Shown: one piece after another, positions 22,344 to 30,269 of the stretch
Numbering within the stretch: the first letter of the stretch is position 1
How the letters are laid out: every line of letters starts with the position of its first letter
From: Clostridia bacterium
GTDB taxonomy: Bacteria; Bacillota; Clostridia; Oscillospirales; CAG-272
Direction: 5' to 3'
Assembly (NCBI GenBank): GCA_017456145.1
Contig: JAFTJZ010000056.1
Span: 1-35,077 of the forward strand
DNA: 35,077 bases
Notes under the pieces: model-generated
Database searches by the model: none
What the model saw: only the letters and a program-made list of their open reading frames with translations
Told to the model about the DNA's origin: nothing
Made by a program: the position numbers and the translations under genes

Positions 22344-23732
22344 TTATTCCTGCTCTGCGTGTCGCAGCTTGAGAGCACGGTTATTTTCTTCCACGCGTTT
22401 GCGTGAGAGGGGATAGATGCATCCCAAGCAAAGAGTAACAAATAAATACAAGATCGCCGGTATCAATGTGACCGTGGTATAAATGCCGTTTGCAACACGT
22501 GTTGTCTGCACTGCTGCCGTCTCATCAAAGCCGATCAGAGCCAAGGTCCATCCGCCAAGTCCACCGGCCAGTGCCTGTCCCAGCTTTCTGGCAAAGGAAT
22601 AGACGGCATAGATCGTTCCATCCTCTCTCTGACCCGTTCGGACTTCGCGGTCATCAATGATATCTGTGATAAACGCCCACATCATCAGATTAAAAATCCC
22701 GATCCCAAAATATCCGAGTGTGCTGATCATCAGATACACCCACATCGATCTTGTGTGTATAAAAAACAAGATCGCAGAGGATAATGCACTGCCGATACAT
22801 CCGATCACCCCTACCTCCCGCTTTCCGTAGCGCGTGGTGATGCGGACGGCAAAGGGGGACAGCAACAGTCCCGGCAGAATCGAAAGCACGGTCACGATCG
22901 AAATACCGGTACGATTGTGAAAATAATCGATAAAGAGATATTGGTTGATGGCTTGTGTCAAAAGCTGTGCTGCCAGAATGCCGATCGATGCAAGAACGAT
23001 ACCGATCAGAGCACGGTCATGAAGGATTGTCTTCAGGCTGTATTTCGGTTTTGGTATTGATTTTTTCTTCACTTCGGTGAGAACACGCTCTCTTGTCATT
23101 CGATAACACAGAAGATAGCATATCACGGCTGCGATTGAAAAAATTGCAGCCGTCAGGGGAAACATTTTTGGTCGCACCACGGGATTTCCGTGACGATCAT
23201 TGGCATAAAGCAGAATCGGTGCACCGACACCGATCAAAAAATTGGCGATGATCGAGCCGACGCTGCGCGCGGTGGAAAGCTGTGCACGGTGCGAGGGATC
23301 ACGGCTGATCGTAGACGCCATGGAGCCATACGGAATATTGATCGCGGTATAAAAAACGCTGCTCCAAAGAAGGTAGGTCGCGATCATGTAGGTCACCTTG
23401 ATTCCATAAGAGGCTGCTGCTATACCGCTTTGATACATTAAAAACGACGAAAATGCAACAGGGAGTGCCATGCGACGGATCCACGGACGGAATTTACCTT
23501 GCTCTGTCGTTCGGCTGTGATCAACGATCCTCCCCATGGTAATATCGGTCAGCGCATCCAACAGTCGCGCCACTAAAAAAAGTGTCCCGACCAAAGACGA
23601 GGAAATTCCGAGAACCTTGGTATAAAACACCATCAAAAAGACTCCCGCAAAGCCGAATGTGAAATCATTTCCCATATTCCCAAGAAGATATCCTATGTTC
23701 TCACGCGCGGGCAGCGTGCTCTTATTTCTCAT
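22344..23732 (-). CDS. GPH-family (MelB-like) sugar:cation symporter
   Basis: A 462-residue membrane transporter of the glycoside-pentoside-hexuronide:cation family, with 12 predicted membrane segments. Family marks are LGNMGNDFTFGFAGVFLMVFYT near the N-terminus, LVARLLDALTDITMGRIVDHSRT with the cation-site Asp, WSSVFYTAINIPYGSMAS, and FITDIIDDREVRTGQREDG in the second half. The solute is probably a glycoside or uronide; no sugar-degrading enzyme is adjacent on this strand. The ATG follows AAGGGG. Upstream the divergent flavodoxin gene leaves a 192-bp gap with a CAGTATACTG palindrome (23804-23813) but no clear minus-strand promoter. The T-box promoter starts only 28 bp beyond its stop, with no strong terminator between. 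Confidence 0.92.
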   Translation of the reverse strand: MRNKSTLPARENIGYLLGNMGNDFTFGFAGVFLMVFYTKVLGISSSLVGTLFLVARLLDALTDITMGRIVDHSRTTEQGKFRPWIRRMALPVAFSSFLMYQSGIAAASYGIKVTYMIATYLLWSSVFYTAINIPYGSMASTISRDPSHRAQLSTARSVGSIIANFLIGVGAPILLYANDRHGNPVVRPKMFPLTAAIFSIAAVICYLLCYRMTRERVLTEVKKKSIPKPKYSLKTILHDRALIGIVLASIGILAAQLLTQAINQYLFIDYFHNRTGISIVTVLSILPGLLLSPFAVRITTRYGKREVGVIGCIGSALSSAILFFIHTRSMWVYLMISTLGYFGIGIFNLMMWAFITDIIDDREVRTGQREDGTIYAVYSFARKLGQALAGGLGGWTLALIGFDETAAVQTTRVANGIYTTVTLIPAILYLFVTLCLGCIYPLSRKRVEENNRALKLRHAEQE

Positions 23733-23859
23733 ATCCGATCACCCCTTGTTTTGATGTTTTTTCGTCATTTATAAGTACCACAAGTTTTGCTTAAAATACC
23801 GATCAGTATACTGCCCAATTGTCGGAAACGCCTCGTGGGAAGATAATTTGAAAATATAC

Positions 23860-23888
23860 TTGAAATCATTTGAAAAATATGGTATAAT
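23860..23888 (+). promoter_or_regulatory. SigmaA promoter of the flavodoxin-GNAT pair
   Basis: TTGAAA (23860-23865), 17-nt spacer and TATAAT (23883-23888) with TGG extension, 36 bp before the GTG start. Confidence 0.88.
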
Positions 23889-23924
23889 AAATAATACATT
23901 TACCGACATCATGGAGGTATCATC

Positions 23925-24422
23925 GTGCCAAGCATTGTATATGTTTCCAACACGGGTCACACAAAGCGCTACGCGGAGCTGCTGTCCAGGCTGACGGGAT
24001 TCCCGGCATTCCCCGCAAAGCAAGCAAAAAGGGAATTATTAAAAAACGAGGAAATCATTTATTTCGGTTGGTTGTTCGCCGGCAGCATCAAAGGCTATTC
24101 TGCTGCTGCCAGACGCCATAATATCATCGCAGTCTGTGGTGTGGGGCTGGGAGACACGGGCTCGCAGCTGGATACCGTCCGCAAGACCGCAAAAATCCCT
24201 GCAGAGCTCCCCTTGTTTACTTTGCAGGGCGGCATGGATCACCAAAAGCTCAAGGGAATTTATAAATTTATGATATCAATGCTCACCAAGGCGATCTCAT
24301 CCAAACAGCAACGCACGGATGATGAGGAAAAAATGCTTCAGCTGCTTGTTGATGGTGGCGACTTTGTCGACCGCGCACATCTGCAAGACGTAATCGCTTG
24401 GATCGAAGAGCATCACATATAA
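23925..24422 (+). CDS. Flavodoxin-domain protein
   Basis: A 165-residue flavodoxin-fold protein. The FMN phosphate loop is SNTGHTKRYAELL at residues 8-20, a degenerate form of the T-x-T-G-x-T loop. IIYFGWLFAGSIKGY near residue 45 and VCGVGLGDTG near 72 are the later cofactor loops, and TLQGGMDHQKL resembles the HemG/flavodoxin_5 protoporphyrinogen-oxidase-like group. It probably binds FMN and transfers electrons; the partner is unknown. The GTG start is fixed by GGAGGT 6 nt upstream. The GNAT gene follows after 21 nt, likely in one transcript. Confidence 0.85.
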   Translation: MPSIVYVSNTGHTKRYAELLSRLTGFPAFPAKQAKRELLKNEEIIYFGWLFAGSIKGYSAAARRHNIIAVCGVGLGDTGSQLDTVRKTAKIPAELPLFTLQGGMDHQKLKGIYKFMISMLTKAISSKQQRTDDEEKMLQLLVDGGDFVDRAHLQDVIAWIEEHHI

Positions 24423-24443
24423 CAAATCGGACGGAGAATACGC

Positions 24444-24932
24444 ATGATCAATTATACCATCGAATCAGTCACGCAGGATATGCTGCCCATGTGCCTGAAA
24501 ACGATACATCGTGCTTTTATCGGAAATTGTGAAAAGTACGGATTTACCAAAGAAAATTATCCCTCATGTGCGGCATTTATGACACTTGCGGAGCTGATTG
24601 AGGAAAAGAACAGCGGGACGCATATTTATACCATTTCCGTCGATGGTGAGATGGTTGGCTGTGTGCAGATCAAGCGCACAGACGGGGATATATATCATTT
24701 CCGACGCTTTGCCGTATTACCTGAATATCGACACCTCGGGCTTGGCAAGGAACTGGTGGATTACTGTAAAAGCAAGGCAAAAGCATACGGAGGAAAGCGA
24801 TTACGCCTTCTGATGGTTTATGAAAACGAGTCTTTGCGCACACTTTATGAATCCTACGGCTTTACTCTGATCGAAACGGGACGTGACGATGCACATCCGT
24901 TTCTTTACGGCATTTATGAGATGCAGCTTTGA
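24444..24932 (+). CDS. GNAT-family N-acetyltransferase
   Basis: A 162-residue GNAT acetyltransferase that uses acetyl-CoA. The acetyl-CoA-binding motif A reads RFAVLPEYRHLGLGKELVDYC (near residues 89-109), followed by YENESLRTLYESYGFTLIETG, the usual N-x-x-x-x-x-x-Y-x-x-x-GF ending. The acceptor, a small molecule or a protein N-terminus, is unknown. CGGAGAA lies just before the ATG. It follows the flavodoxin gene by 21 nt and ends at a terminator that also serves glnA from the other side. Confidence 0.88.
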   Translation: MINYTIESVTQDMLPMCLKTIHRAFIGNCEKYGFTKENYPSCAAFMTLAELIEEKNSGTHIYTISVDGEMVGCVQIKRTDGDIYHFRRFAVLPEYRHLGLGKELVDYCKSKAKAYGGKRLRLLMVYENESLRTLYESYGFTLIETGRDDAHPFLYGIYEMQL

Positions 24933-24953
24933 ATCGTCGCGTCAAATATTGTA

Positions 24954-24997
24954 AAAAAGATGGGCTGTCTCTTGCTGAGATAACCCATCTTCTTTAT
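24954..24997. terminator. Bidirectional terminator between GNAT gene and glnA
   Basis: AAGATGGGCTGTCTC (24958-24972) pairs with GAGATAACCCATCTT (24978-24992) with small interruptions. The minus-strand side ends in six T residues, giving a strong glnA terminator; the plus side is followed by a T-rich stretch. Confidence 0.88.
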
Positions 24998-25007
24998 AAT
25001 TTTTGTA

Positions 25008-26432
25008 TCAAAGATTGTAGTATTTATCAAACTCGGCGGGGTGAGGAATAGCTGCCAGCTGGCGACACTCCTCGCGCTTGGTCTTAATAAAGCCTGTCAA
25101 GAGCGACTCAGGGAACACACCGCCCGCGGTCAGATAGTCGTGATCTGCCTCCAGTGCATCCAGGGCCTCGTCAAGAGAGGTAGGCAGGTGGGAGAGCTTT
25201 GCCTTTTCCTCATCACTCAGATGATAGAGGTTGACATCATATGGTCCCCAACCGTTGGCATGAGGATCGATCTTATTCTTGACACCATCAAGTCCGGCCA
25301 TCAGAATGGCTGCATAACAGAAATAGGGGTTACAGGTAGCATCGGGGTTGCGCAGCTCAAAGCGACGCTTATTCGGCGTCTTGGCATATGCGGGAATACG
25401 GATGACTGCGCTGCGATTTGAGGTTGCGTAACCAACGGTCACAGGAGCCTCAAAACCGGGAACCAATCTCTTGAAGGAGTTGGTGCTGGGGTTGGTCAGT
25501 GCGCAAAGGGATGCAATGTGCTTGAGCAGACCGCCCATAAAATAGTGTGCTGTCTCGCTTAAGTGTGCATAACCGTTATCATCCGAGAAAACGGGCTCGC
25601 CGTCCTTGAGCAGCAGCATATGCACGTGCATACCGCTACCGGCCTCACCGTAGATGGGCTTTGGCATAAAGGTTGCGGTCTTCCCGTATTTGAGAGCTGT
25701 GTTATGAATGATATACTTGATCATCATGGTTGCATCAGCCATGGTGGACATCTTGCCGAGCTGGGGCTCGATCTCAAACTGTCCGGAGGCCGCAACCTCG
25801 GGGTGATGATAATTGATCTCAATGCCCATCTCCTTCATTAAAAGGCACATCTCACTGCGGCACTCATAGGAAATATCAAAGGGCTTTGCGATGTGATAAT
25901 TTTTCTGCTTAGGAACGACGACACCCTTACCTTCGGTATCACTGTTCCAATAGGACTGCTTGGCATCCATCGTTACACCGATATGCTTGCCGGCTACCTC
26001 CCAGCCCACTTGATCAAACAGATAAAACTCAAACTCGGGCAGGATCAGCATCGTATCGGCAATACCGAGATCGTTCATATACTTTTCGGCAGCAAGAACG
26101 ATATTGCGGGGATATTGGGGGAGCGGGCGGTTCTCGGGGCTGTCGATAATCATGGCGTTGCCGGTCATCGAAAGTGTGGGAATTTCGCAGAAGGGATCGA
26201 TCACGGCCGTATCGGGGTCGGGAATAAAGACCATGTCACTTTTCTCCACCACAGCGTAACCGTAGTTGGATGCATCAAATCCAATACCGTTTTTCATGGT
26301 ATCCTCGGAAAAGTTTTCGGCAAGTATGCTGACGTGGCGGTATTGACCGTTTATGTCGACCATTTTGAAATCGACCATTTTAATACCTTTTTCACGGATC
26401 AGATCCAGAATTTCTTGTACGGTTTTTGACAT
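25008..26432 (-). CDS. glnA: Glutamine synthetase, type I
   Basis: Makes glutamine from glutamate, ammonia and ATP; it forms cytoplasmic dodecamers. The 474-residue protein has the N-terminal beta-grasp (VDFKMVDINGQYRHVSI), the metal-site segments PEFEFYLFD and SGQFEIEP, the histidine loop GSGMHVHMLLLKDG, the substrate arginine region VGYATSNRSAVIRIP and RRFELRNPDATCNPYF. The loop NLYHLSDEE holds the tyrosine that is adenylylated in GSI-beta enzymes, and the length also fits that group. Whether it is modified here cannot be told; no glnB or adenylyltransferase gene is in the window. It is monocistronic, with its own promoter and terminator. No GlnR-type repeat was recognised upstream. Confidence 0.97.
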   Translation of the reverse strand: MSKTVQEILDLIREKGIKMVDFKMVDINGQYRHVSILAENFSEDTMKNGIGFDASNYGYAVVEKSDMVFIPDPDTAVIDPFCEIPTLSMTGNAMIIDSPENRPLPQYPRNIVLAAEKYMNDLGIADTMLILPEFEFYLFDQVGWEVAGKHIGVTMDAKQSYWNSDTEGKGVVVPKQKNYHIAKPFDISYECRSEMCLLMKEMGIEINYHHPEVAASGQFEIEPQLGKMSTMADATMMIKYIIHNTALKYGKTATFMPKPIYGEAGSGMHVHMLLLKDGEPVFSDDNGYAHLSETAHYFMGGLLKHIASLCALTNPSTNSFKRLVPGFEAPVTVGYATSNRSAVIRIPAYAKTPNKRRFELRNPDATCNPYFCYAAILMAGLDGVKNKIDPHANGWGPYDVNLYHLSDEEKAKLSHLPTSLDEALDALEADHDYLTAGGVFPESLLTGFIKTKREECRQLAAIPHPAEFDKYYNL

Positions 26433-26462
26433 AAGATTTTCCTCCGATTTTTAGATGATTTC

Positions 26463-26491
26463 ATTATATCAAATTTTTTGTTTTTCGTCAA
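26463..26491 (-). promoter_or_regulatory. SigmaA promoter of glnA
   Basis: On the minus strand TTGACG (26491-26486), 17-nt spacer and TATAAT (26468-26463) with extended -10 TGA, 31 bp before the start codon. Confidence 0.9.
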
Positions 26492-26533
26492 TACCCAAAT
26501 TTACATAATATGTCTCAAAACGGAAAAATATAA

Positions 26534-26562
26534 TTGATTTCCCGAAAATTTTATGATATAAT
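26534..26562 (+). promoter_or_regulatory. SigmaA promoter of the beta-mannosidase gene, fused to the repeat
   Basis: TTGATT (26534-26539), 17-nt spacer and TATAAT (26557-26562) with extended -10 TGA. The first repeat begins 3 bp after the -10, so the predicted transcript starts within the first bases of the repeat and carries a leader of about 350 nt. Confidence 0.75.
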
Positions 26563-26564
26563 AA

Positions 26565-26823
26565 GTGTGGCTATAAAAATAGAGCGAACAGCGTGTAGCC
26601 ACACGGGATTTCGCTACGCAAAATCCCACCGAAGTCAGCATAACCTCAATCTTTTCAGTGTGGCTACATAAATAGAGCGAACAGAGCGTAGCCACACGGG
26701 ATTTCGCTGCGCAAAATCCCACCGAAGTCAGCATAACCTCAATCTTTTCAGTGTGGCTACATAAATAGAGCGAACAGAGCGTAGCCACACGGGATTTCGC
26801 TGCGCAAAATCCCACCGAAGTCA
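26565..26823 (+). repeat. Three tandem 93-bp palindromic repeats in the mannosidase leader
   Basis: Units start at 26565, 26658 and 26751; the third lacks the last ~20 bp. Each holds an outer inverted repeat, GTGTGGCTA(C) with (G)TAGCCACAC, about 40 bp across, then a hairpin GGGATTT-9-AAATCCC, then ACCGAAGTCA and a linker. GCGTAGC with GCTGCGC or GCTACGC offers an alternative pairing that would break both hairpins. Units 2 and 3 are identical over the shared part; unit 1 differs at about ten positions. A relative lies at 33654-33741. There is no transposase; the family looks like a MITE/REP-type or structured-RNA element. Confidence 0.92.
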
Positions 26824-26920
26824 ATGCAAATTTTAATGCTATATAAAACGAACCGGCTTTATCGTTCCCTTACCGTAGGGAAAGATCAAAGATCGAAAGA
26901 AAAAAGAGGAGATGTAAAAA

Positions 26921-29398
26921 ATGAAAGAGCAAACCATCAACACAATAAGCTTGTGTGGTGACGATTGGCACTTGAGCGGTTGGATGCGTCACCAATGGAA
27001 ATTCCAAAAGCTCATGGAAACGGATTCCTTCTCTCTGCCCGTCGTTATGCCCATTCCGGCGACCGTACCCGGTGCGGTACAGGCAGATCTGTTACGTGCG
27101 GGACTGATTGAGGATTGGAACGTGGATGATCATTTTCTTCACATGGAATGGGTCGAGCATCGCGAATGGGTGTATGAGAAACACTTTACGTTGACCGACA
27201 TCGATGCGCAACGTTACGAGCTCCTTTTTGAAGGCTTGGACTATTCCGGATATGTTTTTGTCAACGGTATGGAGGTTTTGTATTTTGAGGGAATGCATCT
27301 GCCACATCATGCCGATGTGACAAACGCTGTCCGCGTCGGTGATAACCATTTGCGCATTGTTTTCCTACAACCTCCTGAGGTCGAGGGTCAGGTAGGATAT
27401 ACATCCCGCGTCAAAACGCTTAAATCTCGATATAATTACGGCTGGGACTGGATGCCGCGCATGGTTAATATCGGAATTTTCGGTGACGTATCTCTCAAGA
27501 TCGAGCGTGGCGGTGTACTTGGTGACGTTTATCCACGCGCGTCGCTTGAGGATGATTGTGGCGTTGTTCGTACCGACATCGAGGTTAACCGCATAGACGA
27601 TAGGGAACTGATCTTGACCGTCTCACTGCTGGATGCTGCAGGTTCCTTGATAGATAGCAAAAGTCAACCTGTGACAGCCGAAGAGATGCGACTCACACTG
27701 CGCTGCCCGAATGCAGCCCTGTGGCAAGTCTCGGGATTCGGTGCGCAAAACCTTTATCGCGTTGTCACACAGCTCTCCGACAAAAGCGCTATTTTAGATG
27801 AAAAGAGTCAAACAATCGGTTTCCGCACCTTGAAATACGATCGCCCTGAGGGCGCAGCAGAGGATACCTTCCCATATGTACCCGTTGTCAATGGTGTTCG
27901 CATTCCCGTGCGTGGCGTCAACTGGGTTCCGCTCTCGCCTTTTTACGGAACGGTGACAGAACAGAATTATCGTGCGCAATTGACGGCGATCAAAAATATG
28001 AACGTTACAATGATCCGCGTCTGGGGCGGTGCCTTGCTTGAGAGCGATACCTTCTACGATCTTTGTGACGAGCTCGGTATTCTGGTATGGCAGGAATTTC
28101 CGCAATCCTCCAGCGGCATTGAGAACGCTGCCTGCAGCGACGCCGATTTTATTGAGGATTTGCTTGAAGTAGCGAAGGTAGATATTCTCCGCCGACGAGC
28201 CCGCGCTTGCCTTGCCATCTGGTGTGGTGGAAACGAGCTGTACTACGACGACTACCGTCCCCAAGGTCTGGAGCATCCTACACTTATGGCTCTTAGTCAT
28301 CTTGTGACAGAGCTTGACGGCGATCGTCTGTTTTTGCCCGCATCCCCCTCGGGGCCGGTTCCTGGCAGCATGGATTATATCGGAACGGGCAAGCTGCACG
28401 ACACGCACGGCCCCTGGAATTACGCTGCGGGTCCCCGCGCGTATTATCAGAGCTGCAATCGTGACGACAGTCTTTTGCACTCCGAGGTCGGTGCGCCGGC
28501 AGCCTCTCGCATGGAGCTGTTGGTCAAATATCGAGGAAATGCCAAGCTTTGGCCGCCCACAAAGCATAATCGTTATTGGTTGACTCGCGGAGCTTGGTGG
28601 CTGCATATGGAGCAGATGACCGATTGGTTCGGGGAATTTGACGGTGAAAAAATGGACGTCGACACCTACGTGCGCGCCTTTCGCTTGACGCAGGCAGAGG
28701 CGCTGCGCTACGTCAGCAGTGCAGTTCGCTACGCGGGTGATAGAAAAGCGGGCATGATCGTCTGGATGGGCAACGAACCGTTTCCCAATGCGGCAAACAC
28801 CTCGGTATTGGAGTTTGACGGCTGTCCCAAGCCCGCATATTTCGAGCTCAAGCGAATGTTTGCTCACGTGATGCTTGGCTTACGACATGACAGCGTCGTT
28901 GCAAGAGATGGAAGGGTCACTGTGATCCCGTTCTTGCGCGCCGACACTACCGCCCTCCCGATCTGTGCCGATGACGTTACGCTGACGGTGTACGGTATGA
29001 ATGGAAACATACGGATCAACTACGCTCTCCCCACCGCGACGGGGGGCTGCGATTGGCAGCCGACGGAGATTCCCGTTGATGCTACCGTCTTGGTTCGCCT
29101 CGGGTCGGCAAAGCTCGGCATTTGCGTGGAGTACGTTTTTTTGCCTGATGCCGTTCATCCCTTCGCGCCCTTGCTCGCCCTTGATAAAGCGGAGGTAGAC
29201 GTTATCTGCCGAGATGACTGTATCACTCTGACCAACAAGGGCAGTGTGGTCGCTCTCTATTGCGACGTCACTGCCAAGGATGCAGAGGGAAGGATCGTCT
29301 GTACCGACGACGGAAACCTTTGCCTTCTCCCGGGAGAGAGACGAACCATCCATGCCGGCGGCGTTGCCTGCTGTCATCTGACGATACTGAACGATTAA
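26921..29398 (+). CDS. Beta-mannosidase (glycoside hydrolase family 2)
   Basis: An 825-residue exo-enzyme that removes terminal beta-D-mannose from manno-oligosaccharides or N-glycan cores. The N-terminal sugar-binding domain contains RYNYGWDWMPRMVNIGIF, typical of GH2 mannosidases. The central barrel carries RGVNWVPLSPFYG, RVWGGALLESDTFYDLCDELG and LVWQEFPQSS. The acid/base glutamate lies in CLAIWCGGNELYYDD and the nucleophile glutamate in LLHSEVGAPAASRM. No signal peptide is visible, so it acts in the cytoplasm on imported oligosaccharides. GAGGAG lies 9-10 nt before the ATG. It stands alone between its repeat-bearing leader and a terminator, with no mannan transporter adjacent. Confidence 0.94.
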   Translation: MKEQTINTISLCGDDWHLSGWMRHQWKFQKLMETDSFSLPVVMPIPATVPGAVQADLLRAGLIEDWNVDDHFLHMEWVEHREWVYEKHFTLTDIDAQRYELLFEGLDYSGYVFVNGMEVLYFEGMHLPHHADVTNAVRVGDNHLRIVFLQPPEVEGQVGYTSRVKTLKSRYNYGWDWMPRMVNIGIFGDVSLKIERGGVLGDVYPRASLEDDCGVVRTDIEVNRIDDRELILTVSLLDAAGSLIDSKSQPVTAEEMRLTLRCPNAALWQVSGFGAQNLYRVVTQLSDKSAILDEKSQTIGFRTLKYDRPEGAAEDTFPYVPVVNGVRIPVRGVNWVPLSPFYGTVTEQNYRAQLTAIKNMNVTMIRVWGGALLESDTFYDLCDELGILVWQEFPQSSSGIENAACSDADFIEDLLEVAKVDILRRRARACLAIWCGGNELYYDDYRPQGLEHPTLMALSHLVTELDGDRLFLPASPSGPVPGSMDYIGTGKLHDTHGPWNYAAGPRAYYQSCNRDDSLLHSEVGAPAASRMELLVKYRGNAKLWPPTKHNRYWLTRGAWWLHMEQMTDWFGEFDGEKMDVDTYVRAFRLTQAEALRYVSSAVRYAGDRKAGMIVWMGNEPFPNAANTSVLEFDGCPKPAYFELKRMFAHVMLGLRHDSVVARDGRVTVIPFLRADTTALPICADDVTLTVYGMNGNIRINYALPTATGGCDWQPTEIPVDATVLVRLGSAKLGICVEYVFLPDAVHPFAPLLALDKAEVDVICRDDCITLTNKGSVVALYCDVTAKDAEGRIVCTDDGNLCLLPGERRTIHAGGVACCHLTILND

Positions 29399-29409
29399 TA
29401 TCACTTTAT

Positions 29410-29440
29410 GATCCCGTTGATCTTTTCGACGGGATCTTTT
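29410..29440 (+). terminator. Terminator after beta-mannosidase
   Basis: GATCCCGT (29410-29417) pairs perfectly with ACGGGATC (29429-29436), followed by TTTT. Confidence 0.85.
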
Positions 29441-29475
29441 GTCGAATTTTTTTATAAGATTATGATTTATAACGA

Positions 29476-29504
29476 TTGACAATCGCGGAATTATATGGTA
29501 TAAT
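29476..29504 (+). promoter_or_regulatory. Consensus sigmaA promoter of tetR and the aldehyde operon
   Basis: TTGACA (29476-29481), 17-nt spacer and TATAAT (29499-29504): both hexamers are perfect, with a TGG before the -10. Operator 1 begins 3 bp downstream, over the predicted transcription start. A promoter this strong implies tight repression. Confidence 0.93.
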
Positions 29505-29507
29505 ACT

Positions 29508-29526
29508 TCAGCACACAGTGTGCCGA
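29508..29526. promoter_or_regulatory. TetR operator 1 (over the transcription start)
   Basis: TCAGCACACAGTGTGCCGA is a 19-bp near-palindrome with one symmetry break. It is placed to block RNA polymerase at the tetR promoter. Confidence 0.85.
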
Positions 29527-29544
29527 CAAGACGGAGGTGGCATG

Positions 29545-30123
29545 ATGAGCGCTAACACGCAAGCATTGATCAGCGATGATATGTCAAGAAGAATCATTGA
29601 AACTGCCGAAGGCATCGCCATCGCCCAGGGCGCCGAGAGCGTGACCGTGCGCAAGATTCTTCAAACACTCGGAATCACCAATCGTGTATTTTACAATCGT
29701 TTTCGTAATATCAATGAGGTTTTGAATATTGTTTATGAATCCATGATCCTTAAAATCAGGGAGAGCATCACCGCAAATTTTGATCCCTCTGGAGACTTTA
29801 TCTCACAGGTGATCGACATTGTGGCGGACACATTGCTTATTTCTTATGATACAAAAATGAGGTTCAGCCACTATGTTTTCGAAAATGACTCTGTGTCATC
29901 ACAGAACTACGCTTGGTGGAAAGCAGAAATTTCAAAGCTGATCGAGTTTGGAAAGGAACACGGCATTCTGAAGGATGTCGATACCGAGATCATGAGCTAT
30001 GCGATCTGGTGCTTTATTCGTGGTTACAATGCCGATGCGCTCGGCCGCAAGCTTCCAAAGGAACAAGCGGTTGCTGCGTTCAAATATTCGTTCGGCATTT
30101 TGCTTGACGGCATGAAGGCATGA
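29545..30123 (+). CDS. TetR/AcrR-family transcriptional repressor
   Basis: A 192-residue regulator. The N-terminal helix-turn-helix spans about residues 10-58 (MSRRIIETAEGIAIAQGAES, VRKILQTLGITNRVFYNRF), with the family ending YNRFRNINEVLN. The helical C-terminal part is the ligand-binding and dimerization domain. The start at 29545 is preferred over 29542 because GGAGGT (29533-29538) is then 6 nt away. One operator overlaps its promoter and two identical ones precede the dehydrogenase gene, so it is very probably autoregulated and controls the downstream operon. From the operon content, the inferred inducer is a fatty aldehyde, fatty acyl-CoA or lysoplasmalogen. Confidence 0.92.
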   Translation: MSANTQALISDDMSRRIIETAEGIAIAQGAESVTVRKILQTLGITNRVFYNRFRNINEVLNIVYESMILKIRESITANFDPSGDFISQVIDIVADTLLISYDTKMRFSHYVFENDSVSSQNYAWWKAEISKLIEFGKEHGILKDVDTEIMSYAIWCFIRGYNADALGRKLPKEQAVAAFKYSFGILLDGMKA

Positions 30124-30175
30124 ATATTTATCGCATCAAGATAGAACGGGAGGTCAACTTCCGTTCAAATCTCAC

Positions 30176-30194
30176 TCAGCACACAGTGTGCTGA
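30176..30194. promoter_or_regulatory. TetR operator 2 (tetR-ADH intergenic)
   Basis: TCAGCACACAGTGTGCTGA, a perfect 19-bp palindrome centred on A, 53 bp after the tetR stop. Confidence 0.88.
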
Positions 30195-30240
30195 AATTTG
30201 TCGAAACCCATCGGAGCGCTCAATGCTCCGAAAAAATACA

Positions 30241-30257
30241 CAGCACACAGTGTGCTG
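30241..30257. promoter_or_regulatory. TetR operator 3 (just before ADH start)
   Basis: CAGCACACAGTGTGCTG, a perfect 17-bp palindrome 64 bp downstream of operator 2, about six helical turns, and only 12 bp before the ADH start codon. No clear promoter lies between operators 2 and 3, so readthrough from the tetR promoter is likely. Confidence 0.88.
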
Positions 30258-30269
30258 AAAGGAAGAGAT

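Noticed and set aside
26565-26823. CRISPR array
   Set aside because: The 93-bp units are contiguous tandem copies without variable spacers, and no cas gene is present.
26501-26824. A 107-residue minus-strand open frame with three near-identical 31-residue blocks
   Set aside because: The blocks are simply the 93-bp nucleotide repeat read in frame (93 is divisible by 3). It has no convincing ribosome site and faces the glnA promoter.
27794-28867. Minus-strand 357-codon open frame inside the beta-mannosidase
   Set aside because: It is a shadow of a well-defined GH2 enzyme and shows no domain pattern.
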